Positions 21,844-32,982 of a stretch of 64,000 nt of DNA are shown here, in pieces. The position numbers and the translations under genes were made by a program. The notes beneath the pieces were generated by a model. The model was not told the DNA's origin. It searched no databases and worked only from the letters and a program-made list of their open reading frames with translations. Each line of letters begins with the position of its first letter. Position 1 is the first letter of the stretch. Source of the DNA: Nomascus leucogenys (lineage: Eukaryota; Chordata; Mammalia; Primates; Hylobatidae); assembly GCF_006542625.1 (NCBI RefSeq), contig NC_044384.1:24985928-25049927 (forward strand), in the 5' to 3' direction.

Positions 21844-21920
21844 CCAATTTTTTTAAAGTCTCTGTTTACATTAGAAAATTAAACCAATTTTTTTAAAGTC
21901 TCTGTTTACTTTAGAAAATT
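21844..21920 (+). repeat. 40-bp tandem duplication
   Basis: CCAATTTTTTTAAAGTCTCTG begins copies at 21844 and 21884; the copies are almost identical up to TTAGAAAATT, with an A/T difference in TTTAC(A/T)TTAG. Confidence 0.9.
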
Positions 21921-22722
21921 CTTGCAAACCCATCTGTCTAGGAAAAGTTTGCTCATCTGGGCAAACAGCTTGCTATATAACACAACAATTTATCAACATT
22001 CTATTCAACACCATCCCTCAATGGACCCACCAAGTCTAAAATGCTCTGTCACAAACTTTACCCAATTTCTGTCTTCCACCTTGAAGGATCTACTTTAAAT
22101 CCTGGTGCGCAGATCACTGTCTTTTGAGACAAACATTTTATTGACTCTGTTGCCCCCAAAACCTATCAAGAGACAAGAACTTATATGTTTTGTAGCAATT
22201 CAGGTATAAATGCCCAATTAATTCACAGAAACAAATAAATCATTGCCTGAACCTCCAAATAAGGTCAGAAAAGACCCTAGAGGAATAGAATCAACTACCC
22301 ATTCAATTCTAAAAATTCAAAATGCCACAAGAAAAGAAAACGTATCTAATTAGAATTATACGACTATCACCCAATTTTGTTGTGCATATTCTCTTATTTT
22401 ATTGCATAAACTCATATTTTACATAAAATTTCTATTTATAAAATAGTGTGAAAATTTCCCCCAAAACAGACTGAAGCGAAAGTCAGCCAATACAATAAAA
22501 GCTTCAGACTCTGAATTATTTCATTATATCTGCAGGTTGATTTCTCACAGACGTTTAGCCATGGATGATTTGATCATGGTGGAACTAGTAGAAGCACTCT
22601 CTCTACTGGTCTTCAGCCATACCTCCTATAGAATTTTTCAAACTACAGTGTTAGGAAACACCTTTTCTCTTGCAACTTTCCTTGTCCACTGAAAGTCACA
22701 TGTGTTAGTATGACACCAAAAA
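21921..22722. other. Unique sequence
   Basis: No repeat family recognised. Short frames lack support. Confidence 0.4.
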
Positions 22723-22772
22723 TATAATTTTAAAATTGCTACCTAAGGTGAGGCCCTTAAAAAACAATTTTA

Positions 22773-23052
22773 TTTGGGAGGCCAAGGTGGGTGGATCATG
22801 AGATCAGGAGTTCAAGACCAGCCTGGCCAAGATGGTGAAACCCCCGTCTCTACTAAAAATACAAAAAATTAGTCAAGCATACTGGTGGGCGCATTGTAAT
22901 CTCAGCTACTTGGGAGGCTGAGGCAGAGAACTGCTCGAACCCAGGAGGCGGAGGTTGCAGTGAGCCAAGATCACGCCACTGCACTCCAGCCTTGGTGACA
23001 GATTGAGACTCTGCCTCAAAAAAATAAATAAGTGAAAATACAAATAAAAAAC
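22773..23052 (+). mobile_element. Alu SINE, sense, 5'-truncated, with long TSD and 5' filler
   Basis: Starts inside the left monomer at TTTGGGAGGCC and ends in an A-rich tail with AAATAAATAAGTG. The 28-bp sequence at 22723-22750 (TATAATTTTAAAATTGCTAC...) is repeated at 23053-23080 with one mismatch and is the TSD. Between the left TSD and the Alu lie 22 bases (22751-22772, AGGCCCTTAAAAAACAATTT...) that belong to neither. Confidence 0.9.
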
Positions 23053-23080
23053 TATAATTTTAAAATTGCTATCTAAGGTG

Positions 23081-23560
23081 GGAGTTGTGGTGGGTGAGCT
23101 CAGGAGAAGGTGTGCACCAGGAGACAGCTCTGTTTCTTTGTTGAATCTTTCCTTTTCAGGTCCCCTTCCCTGTTATTCTGAGAAAATCACAGAATAAAAT
23201 TTAAAACCATAACAATAAAAGATTTATTAAAACTATTTCTTCATTATTTATATTTGTACAATCATGTAGCTTGGTAATATGCTAAATATTAAACAAATGG
23301 CTCTGAGACAAATGCAGCATTGATTCAGACATGGGAGAAAACTGCAAGGAGTCTAAGAAGGATGTGTGGGACGAGTGGGTAGAGGTGGAACTTGGCTTGA
23401 ATAATCGTTAGAGTCAGGTCAGAGTGCGAAGGCCCTGAAGTCAGTCACATGGAATAGCTAAGTAAAGACAGGAGTGTGGGTTTGATCTCGGTCAGTTAGA
23501 GAAGCTAAATAAATAGATCCATAAACCCTCAGTAACCAATGAGATTAAAATGTTGTGTAA
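23081..23560. other. Unique sequence
   Basis: No family recognised. A G-rich stretch at 23080-23110 and AT-rich sequence afterwards. Confidence 0.4.
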
Positions 23561-24530
23561 GATGAATATTCCTAATAGCAACAAAAATACATGAAATCCC
23601 CATGTACAAACTCAACTAGAAAGGAGCATGAAGAAATGAGCAGAATTACATGAAGAAATTCATGAAGAAAAGTATTGATCATTATTAAAGGACATAAAAG
23701 AAGACTCAATTAAAAAAGACAGTGAGAGAGAAATAGAGACTAACTTCCTGTATTGAAAGAATTTAACATTATAGGGATAAGTTTCACTAAATTCATCTAT
23801 AAACATAAGGCCAATGAATATGATGTTACCAAAAGTATTTTTATGAGAATTAAAAGCTGATTTGGAAAAGAATAATTAGCTTTCCCTTGCTAATTCTCTA
23901 TTAAATATCAAACCACACCACAAAACCAGAATAACTTGTAAAAGTGTGGCATTGATGCATAATCTACAAATTTCACAGTGGAACAATTCAGCATGAAAAA
24001 GAAATATATGAAAACATAATACAAAAATATTATTTATGACAAAGGTAGAATTTAAAATCAGTAAAAAAATGACAGACTAAGGAACAGTATGGGTACAATT
24101 GGCTATCCACTTAGGGAAAAGATACCAGATATCTATGTCATACCAGACACAAAAATAAATCCAAATAGATTAAGTAAATAAAAACATAAAAATGAATACA
24201 AAGAAACTATAATGGATTATCTCTATAATCTAAAGAGTTTTTCTAAGCAATACACTAAACATAGAAACTATAAGATTGATAAATAAAAATTTTAAATACA
24301 TGCAAATTTAAATGAAAACTATAAATCAGAGCAAAGATTGACCTCCATAATTAATATAGAACAATATCAAATTAAAGAAAGTAAAAACAGGTCACCTAAT
24401 AGAAAAATGGTAAAATTACACGAACAGCAAATTTTCAAAAGAGGAGGTAATAAGATAAATTAAAAGATGCTCAACCTCATTATAAATCTGGGCCATTCTA
24501 ACTGAAATGAACTAAAATCATGTTTTGTGT
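23560..24530 (+). mobile_element. Ancient L1M LINE, ORF2 fragment
   Basis: Decayed L1 ORF2 in order: AACCAGAATAACTTGTAAAAGTG, TTTATGACAAAGGTAGAATTT, GGGTACAATTGGCTATCC, AATAAATCCAAATAGATTAAG and AAAGATGCTCAACCTCATT. All frames are closed. Confidence 0.7.
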
Positions 24531-24554
24531 ATCACATTGTCCAAAATTCAAAAG

Positions 24555-24620
24555 ATTAATTACATTTTTAAGTAACAAGAGAGTGAGATTAATTATGTTT
24601 TTAAGTAACAAGAGAGTGGG
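24555..24620 (+). repeat. 33-bp tandem duplication
   Basis: ATTAATTACATTTTTAAGTA begins the first copy (24555-24587); the second (24588-24620) differs by TA(C/T)(A/G)T and the last base triplet. Confidence 0.9.
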
Positions 24621-24639
24621 GATACTCACTCTCATACTT

Positions 24640-25380
24640 TATTTGTGGCACCCTAGTGACACTCCAGAAGGTTTCTCCTGTTTCCTTCCAAATAGAAACA
24701 CTCTCCACCCCTCCCCACTATGGGAAGTAATCATTATCCTGACACCTACAACTAATATTATTTTTGCCTATTTTCTTATTTTATATAAAAGGAATCATAT
24801 AGTGTAATTTTTTTTGTACCTGGCTCCTTTGCTCAATATTACGATTTTGAGTCACCATTATTGCAGTTTCAGATTTTTCAGTCTCATTGCTTTCTACTAG
24901 ATGTGCATACCAGAATGTATTGTCCACCCTATTGTTGACGGTCATTTGGGTAGAGCTGCACTGATCGCTCTTCTTCGTCTTTTGGTGAGTGAACATAAGT
25001 ATATATTTCTGCTAGGGAAACACCCAGAAGTGGACCTGCTGGCTATAAGCTTTTCATGTATTCTTCTTGAGAAAGATGTTGCCAAGCATTTTTCAAAAGT
25101 GTTTTTTTATCAATTTCCACTTCTACTTGTGGTGGATGGAGTTCAGTTTACTCTACATTCTTGCTGATACTTGGTATTATCTGCCTTTGCCCTTTGCCCG
25201 TTTTGGTGGTTACTTGATGGCATCTTGTGGTTTAACTTGCATTTAAAAAAAATAACTAATAAAGTTGAACACCTTTTTACAGATTTAAAGGACATTTAAA
25301 TATCCTCTTTTATGAAGTATCTGTTCAAGTCTTTTGTCCATGTTTCTATCAGGGTTTTTTGTTTCTATTTATGTTTTTTC
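24640..25380 (-). mobile_element. L1M LINE 3' end, minus strand
   Basis: GGAATCATATAGTGTAAT, GGAAACACCCAGAAGTGGACCTGCTGGC and CTGTTCAAGTCTTTTGTCCATG are the minus-strand L1M ORF2 C-terminal region in order. It continues beyond the AT tract at 25609. Confidence 0.75.
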
Positions 25381-25608
25381 AAATATATATATACACATAT
25401 ATATTATATATACATATATAAAATAATCAATATATATTATATATAGATTATAATTATTAATTACAATATATATTATATTGATATATATTATATTATATTG
25501 ATCATAATATATATTATATATAATTATATATTATATAAATATATTATATTGATTATAATATATATCAACAAATATATATTCAAATATATATTATATATAT
25601 ATATAAAA
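25381..25608. repeat. AT-rich palindromic tract, (TA)n-like, 228 bp
   Basis: Almost pure A/T with repeated ATATATTATAT and TATTGATTATAATAT units that are self-complementary. It interrupts the L1M element. The Ile/Tyr-rich open frame at 25498-25731 begins in this repeat. Confidence 0.93.
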
Positions 25609-25800
25609 TCTGCTTTCATTTTTTGGGTTGCTTTTCCTAACTTTTTAAAGATACTGTTTGGAGAAGTTTTTTATTTTAATGTAATTCTTTTATCTTTTTT
25701 TCTTTCATGCTTAATGCTTTTGGTGCCCTGATTAAGAAACCTGTCTACTCCAAGGTGACAAAGATGTTCTATGATGTTTTGTCTTATCTAATCTTTGAAA
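25609..25800 (-). mobile_element. L1M LINE, minus-strand continuation
   Basis: CTTTCATGCTTAATGCTTTTGGTGCCCTGATTAAGAAACC matches the minus-strand L1 block that usually reads CTTTTGGTGTCATATCTAAGAATCC. Confidence 0.65.
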
Positions 25801-26879
25801 AGCAATACAAATATAAAAGATTAGTAAAATGTCAGATGTGGTAAAATGGTGAAAACACCAGAAAATGAGAACATTAACCATCTATAAAATTTCATCAGGA
25901 AAGTCAGTGCTTTCTTATGACACGATATTACCGGGAGGAGATTTATCACTCCCAGTTAACATTATAAAGCTTAATTCCACTTCAACACTTATAAATGAAA
26001 TGCATCATCACTTGACTATAAGACTGATAACTACGGTGAAGAGGCATACACAGAAGGCATAGGTGAATGCATCGGAAAAATAATAGCTTAGAGTATCTTC
26101 AGATTAGCATTCATTATCCTGACAACTAAAGAGAGAGACATGCTCATCACTGTATGGAATACAAAAACAGGACGTAAAAGATACAATCTGCCTTCAGTGT
26201 TAAATTGAAAATGGTTATTGGATTTAGCCAGCACAAACTGGAAAGCTCATTCTCTATCTTACTTTAAATGCTCTTTATTTTCTCTCTTTAAAAAATAAAT
26301 TTCCTCTTCCTCATTTTCTTGGATTAGCGAAAGGAATATGCTAAAGATGAACTTTACTGAATGAAATCAAGTTTTTTTTTCTTGTTCTCTTCATTCTTTT
26401 CTTCCTAATGCTCAGTGATAATTTTGTTTAGAGTTTCACAGATTTATAGGACTCAAAGAGATTGTAAAATTTTACCCTATCCATCCTTCAAAAACATCTA
26501 AGCCATATGAAAACCAACCCTGTCTGTATGACAATTTGCCAAGCCTTCAGCTATAGGGAACATAATCATCTGGTTCTGTTTTTATTTTGACTAAATAAAA
26601 TGTGAAGACTACAAACAGCACTTAAAAATCACTGAAGTAAACTAGGGAAATTGATTCATTCTATGTCAGTTTTTTTTAATAATTCTTTTTACTACTCAAT
26701 GTATTAAATTATGATTGTAAAGTGTTAAAAGATTAAATATGTTTAGTGTCTTAATGAAGAAAGTGGGTTACATTATTCTCCTAAGGGTTTGGAAAGAAAT
26801 TATATTGAGTTGCTTGATTTCCTACGTATAATATTTCTTGTATTTACCTTCCTTTTTAAAAAAAAATCCACTTTTGCAC
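25801..26879. other. Repeat-poor unique sequence
   Basis: No transposon recognised. It is the left part of the longest repeat-poor stretch in the window. Confidence 0.4.
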
Positions 26880-27250
26880 TTATTTGCCATTGAAATAGCT
26901 CCTAACTATTCTTTCCTTTAGTCTCCTAAACCTCCAATCTACCCTATGTATTTTCAACTTCCTGTTAATGTACGCATTTTTTATGTTGTTTCCTTTTGCT
27001 CATTAACCATCAGTGGCTCCCCATTATTGGGGAGCGAAAACTTTAAATGTCACAATCTAGCATCTAAGGTCTTTTAAAAAATGGTGTGAACCTACTTTCC
27101 TAACCAATGCTTATAACATTCCTTTACACAAAACCTAATGACTACTGGTCTTCAAACGTCACAAACATAAATATTCCCACTTTGCACCTGTATTCAAATA
27201 ATTTCCTCTCGGTCTCAAATGCTCTTTTTTTAAGGGGAGACTTGTCCCCT
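26880..27250 (+). mobile_element. L2 LINE fragment, plus strand
   Basis: CCATCAGTGGCTCCCCATTA, then CTAGCATCTAAGGTC and CTTTGCACCTGTATTCAAATAATTTCC follow the L2 3' coding region (CAGTGGCTCCCCATTGCC, then CCTTTGCACATGCTGTTCC). Highly diverged. Confidence 0.55.
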
Positions 27251-27494
27251 TTTCTCTAAGTGAAATAATAGATCTGGTGGAATTTCACCTGAGGGAGGTC
27301 ATGGTCCTGGTTGATAAGCTCCAATGATGGATTAGAAGGCCACCTGGGGTTGCTGGAAAGGCAGTCTGAACCTATAGGGATTTAGTTGTAGACAAATGGG
27401 CAACTTCTTGCTCTTTCTCTGAACCCTATTTATGAGAATGTATGCTGGTTCTGAAGCCCAAGATAATATAAATGCATGAAGTTTTCTCGCCTTT

Positions 27495-27562
27495 AGATAA
27501 AGGTCAGAAAACAGTGAGGGAAATATCCAGATAAAGGCCAGAAAACAGTGAGGGAAATATTT
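27495..27562 (+). repeat. 34-bp tandem duplication
   Basis: AGATAAAGGTCAGAAAACAG begins copy one (27495-27528); copy two (27529-27562) has a T/C change and a different last two bases. Confidence 0.92.
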
Positions 27563-28344
27563 AAATACGCTTTCACCATTATTATTAAAAGAGAAGATTA
27601 TTTGTCTTCTGTTGTCTATAATTTATTTCTCATTGTGATGAAAAGAACTATGGTAATTTCTGGCCAGAGTATGGAAGGAAGGATCCCTAATTTGGGCAGA
27701 TACTAAAACTCCAATAAATTAATATATAAATGTTGAGTAAATGAGTAAGATGTTCCATCACCCACACTGTGATTAAATATTGGAAAAGATTTAATATATG
27801 CAAAGATGTTCGACCCAATGTATAATTTAAAAACAAGCAAGGAAACTAAGGTATGGAGTCAATCAGTGTCAGTTTTTACCTAGTTTCTCCATTTGTGTTT
27901 GTCCTAAATTCAGTACTTTTCATTTGCTACAGCACAAATATGCAAAAATGGGAGGTATTTGTTTATATTTAAAATCGATATTTTCCTTGTATAAAATGTT
28001 TCTCTTAGCAGGTCTATATTTTAAGCAAATCTAAAGTGACTTTCAAAGGCATTCTCTGTGTGATTCTTTATAAAACTTGAAACTACTTTCTATTGGACTA
28101 AGAGGTTTGAAAGCTAACAGTTTCTGAAATTACATGATTAGAAGTCATTGAAATGAGTTTCTGAAGCAATTTGAGAGAATTTTTAGAAATCAGAGAGAGA
28201 ATTAGAGGCAGGATTTTTTTGTATTTCCTATATTTCTTCTTGTTTCTTTCATTTTGATATTGAGTCACCAGGCTTGCTCACATCCTGAATTAATTTCTTT
28301 TCATCTCTCTTCTATGCTGAAGCTATCTGTATAATTGTTAGTAC

Positions 28345-28440
28345 GTCATTACTTCATCTACATTTTATAGACAACTGAACTGAGGATGAATGACTCGGTT
28401 TGGGACCAAGTTGTTAGCCTGGGTATACTTTGAGCCCTCA
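28345..28440 (+). mobile_element. Possible MIR core fragment
   Basis: TCTACATTTTATAGACAACTGAACTGAGG resembles the MIR core CATTTTACAGATGAGGAAACTGAGG. Weak. Confidence 0.35.
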
Positions 28441-29841
28441 GCTGGAAAAGCACTAACCGTTGTAAGATGTTGTAATTACAATTTACAGCCCCTGATTCTG
28501 CAGCACGTTGCTGGGCTACTAAGTCATCCTCCTTGTACTGTCATCTATACTTTCCCTTCTGGGCTATTTCTCTTCTCACAAAAGCTATCATTTGGATACA
28601 CCTCACTGTAACTCTTGTCTCCTCTATGTACGAAATGAATAATTCTGATCACAACTTTATTTCCTAAGAAAGTGAAAATAATCCATGAAGAAAAGTGCCT
28701 ATTCATTTTTATAACCCTTCATTTTTAAAATGACATGTCTGTTGTATCTTTAATATTTGTGCAATGCTGCAAAATGTTCCCCATAAAATGGTGCATATAC
28801 AGGTTTGGGCTCTTGCCTTTGAGTAAAGCTTTAAATTAAATGATTATCAATGCTTTTGGAATACATCCATAATGCACTGACCATCTGTCTTCTAGATTGC
28901 ATTTTTCAGTAACCGACTCATGAAAAGCAATTCTTCTCAAATTCAGCAATATGTGTAAATAACATTTAAGAATATTTTTGTTTCTGAAAATGTTAAATAC
29001 TAAAATATCTTATGGTCTTTTTGTTTCCCCTTATATGATGACTGATGAATTTCAAAAATAATTTTATGTAATAATTTTATGTTGAATAGGAAACAGACTG
29101 TCTCTGTCATTTAGAAGACTAAAATCTAAATGCAAAAATAAGATTTAAAGAAATTACATAAAACTGCACGTCACTGTCACTATAATAGTAAGTACATAAT
29201 AGTATGATTCAGATCCTCAATGGTGTGAGGAAATCAAGATTAGGAACAGGTTCCATAAAGTTCAGCTAATCCAGTAGGACTTCAGAGAGCAGAGAAATAT
29301 AAAATTTTATTTGAATAAAATGTAAGATGAGTAATGTCAGAAGGTGATGACAGTGGTGGGAAGAAGATTTTTACATAGTAGAACAACAGAGAAATAAATG
29401 AGGAATGAACAGGGATGGTAAAGAAGTACGCTATGTAATTTTAAAGTTGTATACTGGGAATGATAAGTGAAATGACAACAATTGACAGAGAACTTTAATT
29501 ACCAGGCAGATTAAAAATTTAAATTAATCAAATAAGAAGGTAAAGTTTAACATAAATTAATAGGAAAAATATAGGAGCTATTACATGATAAAAGTGAACA
29601 TAATTTTTGCATGGGCATTTTAAGTGGTATATAGAACTGAGTAATGGAAGATGTTTTCTAATCATCTTAATGAGCTGGAGACATGGAGTGTTTCAATGAT
29701 AGGATGAGCGTAAAGAACAGATTTTGGCATTTTATAAAGTAGTAATAAAAATAAACTTAGAATATACTACCGAAGAATTTAAGAGAATGAATTCTATCTT
29801 AAACTTCAATTAAATTTACTATACTATGTCTGTATTCTTTA

Positions 29842-30119
29842 TTTTTTTTTTTTTTTTCAGATAGAGTGTCACTCTATCGCCCAGGCTGGAGTGCAGTGGC
29901 TCACTGCAATGTCTCCCAGGTTCAAGCAATTCTCGTGCCTCAGCTTTCCAAGTAGCTGGGATTACAGGTGAGCACTACCACACTAGTTTTTGTATTTTTA
30001 GAAGAGACATGGTTTCACCACGTTGGCCAGGCTGGTCTTGAACTCCTGACCACAAGTGATCCGCACGCCTCAGCCTCCCAAAGTCCTGAGATTACAGGCA
30101 TGAGCCACCATGCCTGGCC
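29842..30119 (-). mobile_element. Alu SINE, antisense, first of a nested pair
   Basis: Reversed Alu from a T17 tail to ATGCCTGGCC, with a gap in the right monomer (GTGCAGTGGCTCACTG). The target ATTCTTTATTTT recurs past the second Alu as ATTCTTTAGTTT, so this Alu inserted first. Confidence 0.95.
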
Positions 30120-30124
30120 AGAAT

Positions 30125-30418
30125 TTTTTTTTTTTTTTTTTTTTTTTTGAGACGAGTCTCGCTCTGTCGCCCAGGCTGGAGTGCAGTGGCGCGATCTCAG
30201 CTCACTGCAAGCTCCGCCTCCCGGGTTCACGCCATTCTCCTGCCTCAGCCTCTCCGAGTAGCTGGGACTACAGGCGCCTGCCACCATGCCCGGCTAATTT
30301 TTTGTATTTTTTAGTAGAGACGGGGTTTCACCGTGGTCTCGATCTCCTGACCTCGTGATCCACCCACCTCGGCCTCCCAAAGTGCTGGGATTACAAGCAT
30401 GAGCCACCGCGCCCGGCC
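30125..30418 (-). mobile_element. AluY-type SINE, antisense, second of a nested pair
   Basis: Well-preserved Alu with CAAGCTCCGCCTCCCGGGTTCACGCC (AluY-type). It inserted at the edge of the previous Alu, with the TSD CAGAATT at 30119-30125 and 30419-30425. It carries a 12-bp deletion (consensus ATCCTGGCTAAC missing) and an extra base in CTACTCGGAGAGG, both shared with the Alu at 46837. Confidence 0.96.
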
Positions 30419-30614
30419 CAGAATTCTTTAGTTTGTACAATAATATTATTTGGGTGAAAGTTTTCTGAAGTTGTTTGCATCTAGCTGTACAATGACAAAT
30501 AAATAGGAATGCAAAACTTGGAAGAAGTTTGATTGATAGCCATAAATTATTGACCACTATTTGGTTTAATATTGTGGCTAGATAGTTGCTACTCACCACA
30601 TATGTCATCTGCGG

Positions 30615-30900
30615 CCCTGCATTCTGCAATTCCCATGTAATGAGTTTACAGTCACATGACTATTTCTGGCCAATGAACTGTGAACAATAATATGTGATGT
30701 GCATCACTTCTTGGTCAAGACAGTTAAGTGTACATGTTCTCCTTTCATTCTTCCTTTCTCCTTGCTGCAGTGACTTTGGGAGCTGTATGCTGAAATAGGG
30801 ACATTGCAAGATGAAGAAATTGTGGATCTCCAAGTCACTAGATGGAAGAGAGCACGTCAAAAACTTTATAAGGAAGAAGTAAGCTCTTCTTGTGCTAAGC
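30615..30900 (+). mobile_element. MLT1-like LTR fragment (ERVL-MaLR)
   Basis: GATGAAGAAATTGTGGATCTCC, CTAGATGGAAGAGAGC and GAAGAAGTAAGCTCTTCTTGTGCTAAGCC follow an MLT1 3' half (CAAGATGGAAGGAGCCTGGG, then TTCTATTGTGTTAAGCC). Truncated by the hAT insertion at 30901. Confidence 0.5.
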
Positions 30901-31535
30901 CAAGAGTTGGCAAACTATGACCCGTGAGCCAAATATGGCATACTTTGTATGGCTTGCATGCTAAGAACGGTTTTTAAATTTTTACACAGCTGGGGAAAGA
31001 CAAGCCAAAGAAGAATAATATATTGTGATACGTGAAGTTATGTGAAATTCACCCTCAGTGCCCACAAATAAACTTTTTTTTTTTTTTGAGACAGTGTCAC
31101 CCAGGCTGGAGTGCTGTGGTATGATCTTAGCTTACTGCAACTTCCACCTCCTGAGTTCAAGCGATTCTCCTGCCTCAGCCTCCCAAGTAGCTGGGATTAT
31201 AGGCACGCACCACCACACCCAGCTATTTTTTGTATTTTTAGTAAAGACAGAGTTTCACCATGTTGGCCAGGCTGGACTCGAACTCCTGACCTCAAATGGT
31301 CCGCCCGCCTCAGCCTCCCAAAGTGCTGGGATTACAGGCATGAGCTGCTGCGCCTGGCCCCACAAATAAACTTTTTATTGAAACACAGATGCTCTCATTT
31401 GCTTATGCATTGACTGCTTTTGTGCTGCAACAAAACTTGAATATTTGCGACAAAGACTATCTGGACCACAAACCCTAAAATGTTTTCTATCTGGCTCTTC
31501 ATAGAAACCTTTTGGAGTCAATGCTCCCCATCTCC
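30901..31535 (+). mobile_element. hAT non-autonomous DNA transposon, split by an Alu
   Basis: Left end CAAGAGTTGGCAAACTATGACCCG (usual CAGGGGTTGGCAAACTATGGCCCG). The body carries GAACGGTTTTTAAATTTTTACA, the AAATAAACTTTTTATTGAAACACAG block and CTATCTGGCTCTTCATAGAAACC. An Alu splits it at 31079-31359. The left 8-mer TGCTAAGC may be its TSD; the right end is too decayed to confirm. Confidence 0.75.
31079..31359 (-). mobile_element. Alu SINE, antisense, inside the hAT element
   Basis: Reversed Alu with a short deletion near the tail (GAGACAGTGTCACCC). A 17-bp TSD CCACAAATAAACTTTTT is present on both sides (31062-31078 and 31360-31376). Confidence 0.96.
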
Positions 31536-32056
31536 CAGACACACACAGGATGGGTCCCTAGCATCATGTTTCTACTAGTTGATTTCCCCCCCTCCCTAAG
31601 GATAGCTGGTTAGATAAGAGTTGAAAACTGACCCAGAATGAACAAATAAAATTATCTATTTGTGGATATTGGGGTAAAACTTGGAATTAAGGAGATTATA
31701 AAGATATGTCAGGTGTTTATAACTGCTGAAAGTGAGACAAAGATTATTTGGGAGTTAAGTTCAGTTGTTGTTCAACATGGGTTCAGAGGAGCAGAGATGA
31801 GAGCCACAGAATTACAAGAAGGAAAGTGTGAGAGAAGAATTCTTGGTCCCTTTATAGCTCTTCCATTCTTGGTTACAGGTATGGCATATTTCCTTTTCTC
31901 ACATAAAATATCCCTTTATATTTATTTTTAATACTCTTTAACTAATTGGTTGATTTACCTACTTGAGCTGGTGTGTATGCATTTCTTATACTTGGAGTGG
32001 AAAAAAGCATTCACAGATACTGATCTCAGAAACGTGTAATTAAAATTTCCAGAAAG
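31536..32056. other. Unique sequence
   Basis: No family recognised. An 89-codon frame at 31662-31931 has no domain I recognise. Confidence 0.4.
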
Positions 32057-32067
32057 CTTTCATAAAT

Positions 32068-32367
32068 AGATAGAAAGATAGACAGATAAACAGAGTCTCG
32101 CCCTGTCACCCAGGTTGGAGTGCAATGGCACGATCTCAGCTCACTGCAGTCTCCACCTCCTGGGTTCAAGCGATTCTCCTGTCTCAGCCTCCCAAGTAGC
32201 TGGGATTACAGTTGCACACCACCACGCCTGGCTAATTTTTTCTATCTTTAGTAGAGACAGGGTTTCACCATGTTGGCCAGGCTGGTCTCGAACTCCTGAC
32301 CTCGTGATCTGCCCGCCTTGGCCTCCCAAAGTGCTGGGATTACAGGTGTGAGCCACCGCACCTGGCC
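32068..32367 (-). mobile_element. Alu SINE, antisense, with a (GATA)n-like tail
   Basis: Reversed Alu whose tail has become GATAGAAAGATAGACAGATAAAC. TSD CTTTCATAAAT/CTTTCATCAAT at 32057-32067 and 32368-32378. Confidence 0.95.
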
Positions 32368-32378
32368 CTTTCATCAAT

Positions 32379-32704
32379 ATTTAATAGAGGAAATCTCTAG
32401 TGGAAAAGAGGCAATCCATCACAGAGACAGCAACAATATCCTAGAGATATTCTAGAGCCTTCTGCAAAGTTTCTAATACATTCTGCAATGTTCAAGGTAA
32501 TGTTTATAAGTAAGTTTTATATGTATTTCCTTGTATATTTTGACATATTAACTAGAGAGATTTCTTACATGTAATAAAAGAGGCATTTGAGCCTCAAATC
32601 CATTACTTACATGCTATATGACTTTATAGAGTAACTTAGGCAGGTAAATTGCTAGGCTCACTTTTATCCTTAATTAATGAGAGCAATGGTCCATAAGTCT
32701 AATA
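32379..32704. other. Unique sequence
   Basis: No family recognised. Confidence 0.4.
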
Positions 32705-32870
32705 GCAGAATTTCTTAACTTGAAATTCATGGATGAAATTTAGCAAGTCCTCAAATCTGAATATTGTAAACAATATTTTCTATGTGTACATATTTTCATT
32801 TTTTTCTGTAGAGGGCACATGGCTTTCATCAGATTGTCAAAGGTATCCATGACCCAAAACAGAGTTAAAA
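32705..32870 (+). mobile_element. Possible hAT-Charlie-type fragment
   Basis: GCTTTCATCAGATTGTCAAAGGTATCCATGACCCAAAACAGAGTTAA matches the right half of a hAT-Charlie non-autonomous element whose end reads AAGGTTAAGAACCACTG. The left part is decayed. Confidence 0.45.
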
Positions 32871-32982
32871 ATACATTAATGTGAATAATAATTATTAAGA
32901 TTAATGAAAAAATGTATGAAAAGTTATTAGTAGAGTGCACAGAACACTCCATGCATGTTTGTTCATTTCCCTTTCTCTCTCT

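Larger units (their letters stand above)
27251..29841. other. Repeat-poor unique sequence
   Basis: Nearly 2.6 kb with only a 34-bp tandem duplication (27495-27562) and a faint MIR-like core (28345-28440). Short frames, for example 28390-28611, have no recognisable domain. Confidence 0.4.

Noticed and set aside
25498..25731. Ile/Tyr-rich membrane-like frame
   Set aside because: Product of the AT-rich tract and reversed L1M.
23560..25800. One L1 with an inverted half made by twin priming
   Set aside because: The minus-strand part has its 3' end at the junction, whereas twin priming inverts the 5' part; two separate fragments fit better.
21016..27562. CRISPR-like direct repeats
   Set aside because: The repeats are adjacent tandem duplications without spacers, in a primate genome.
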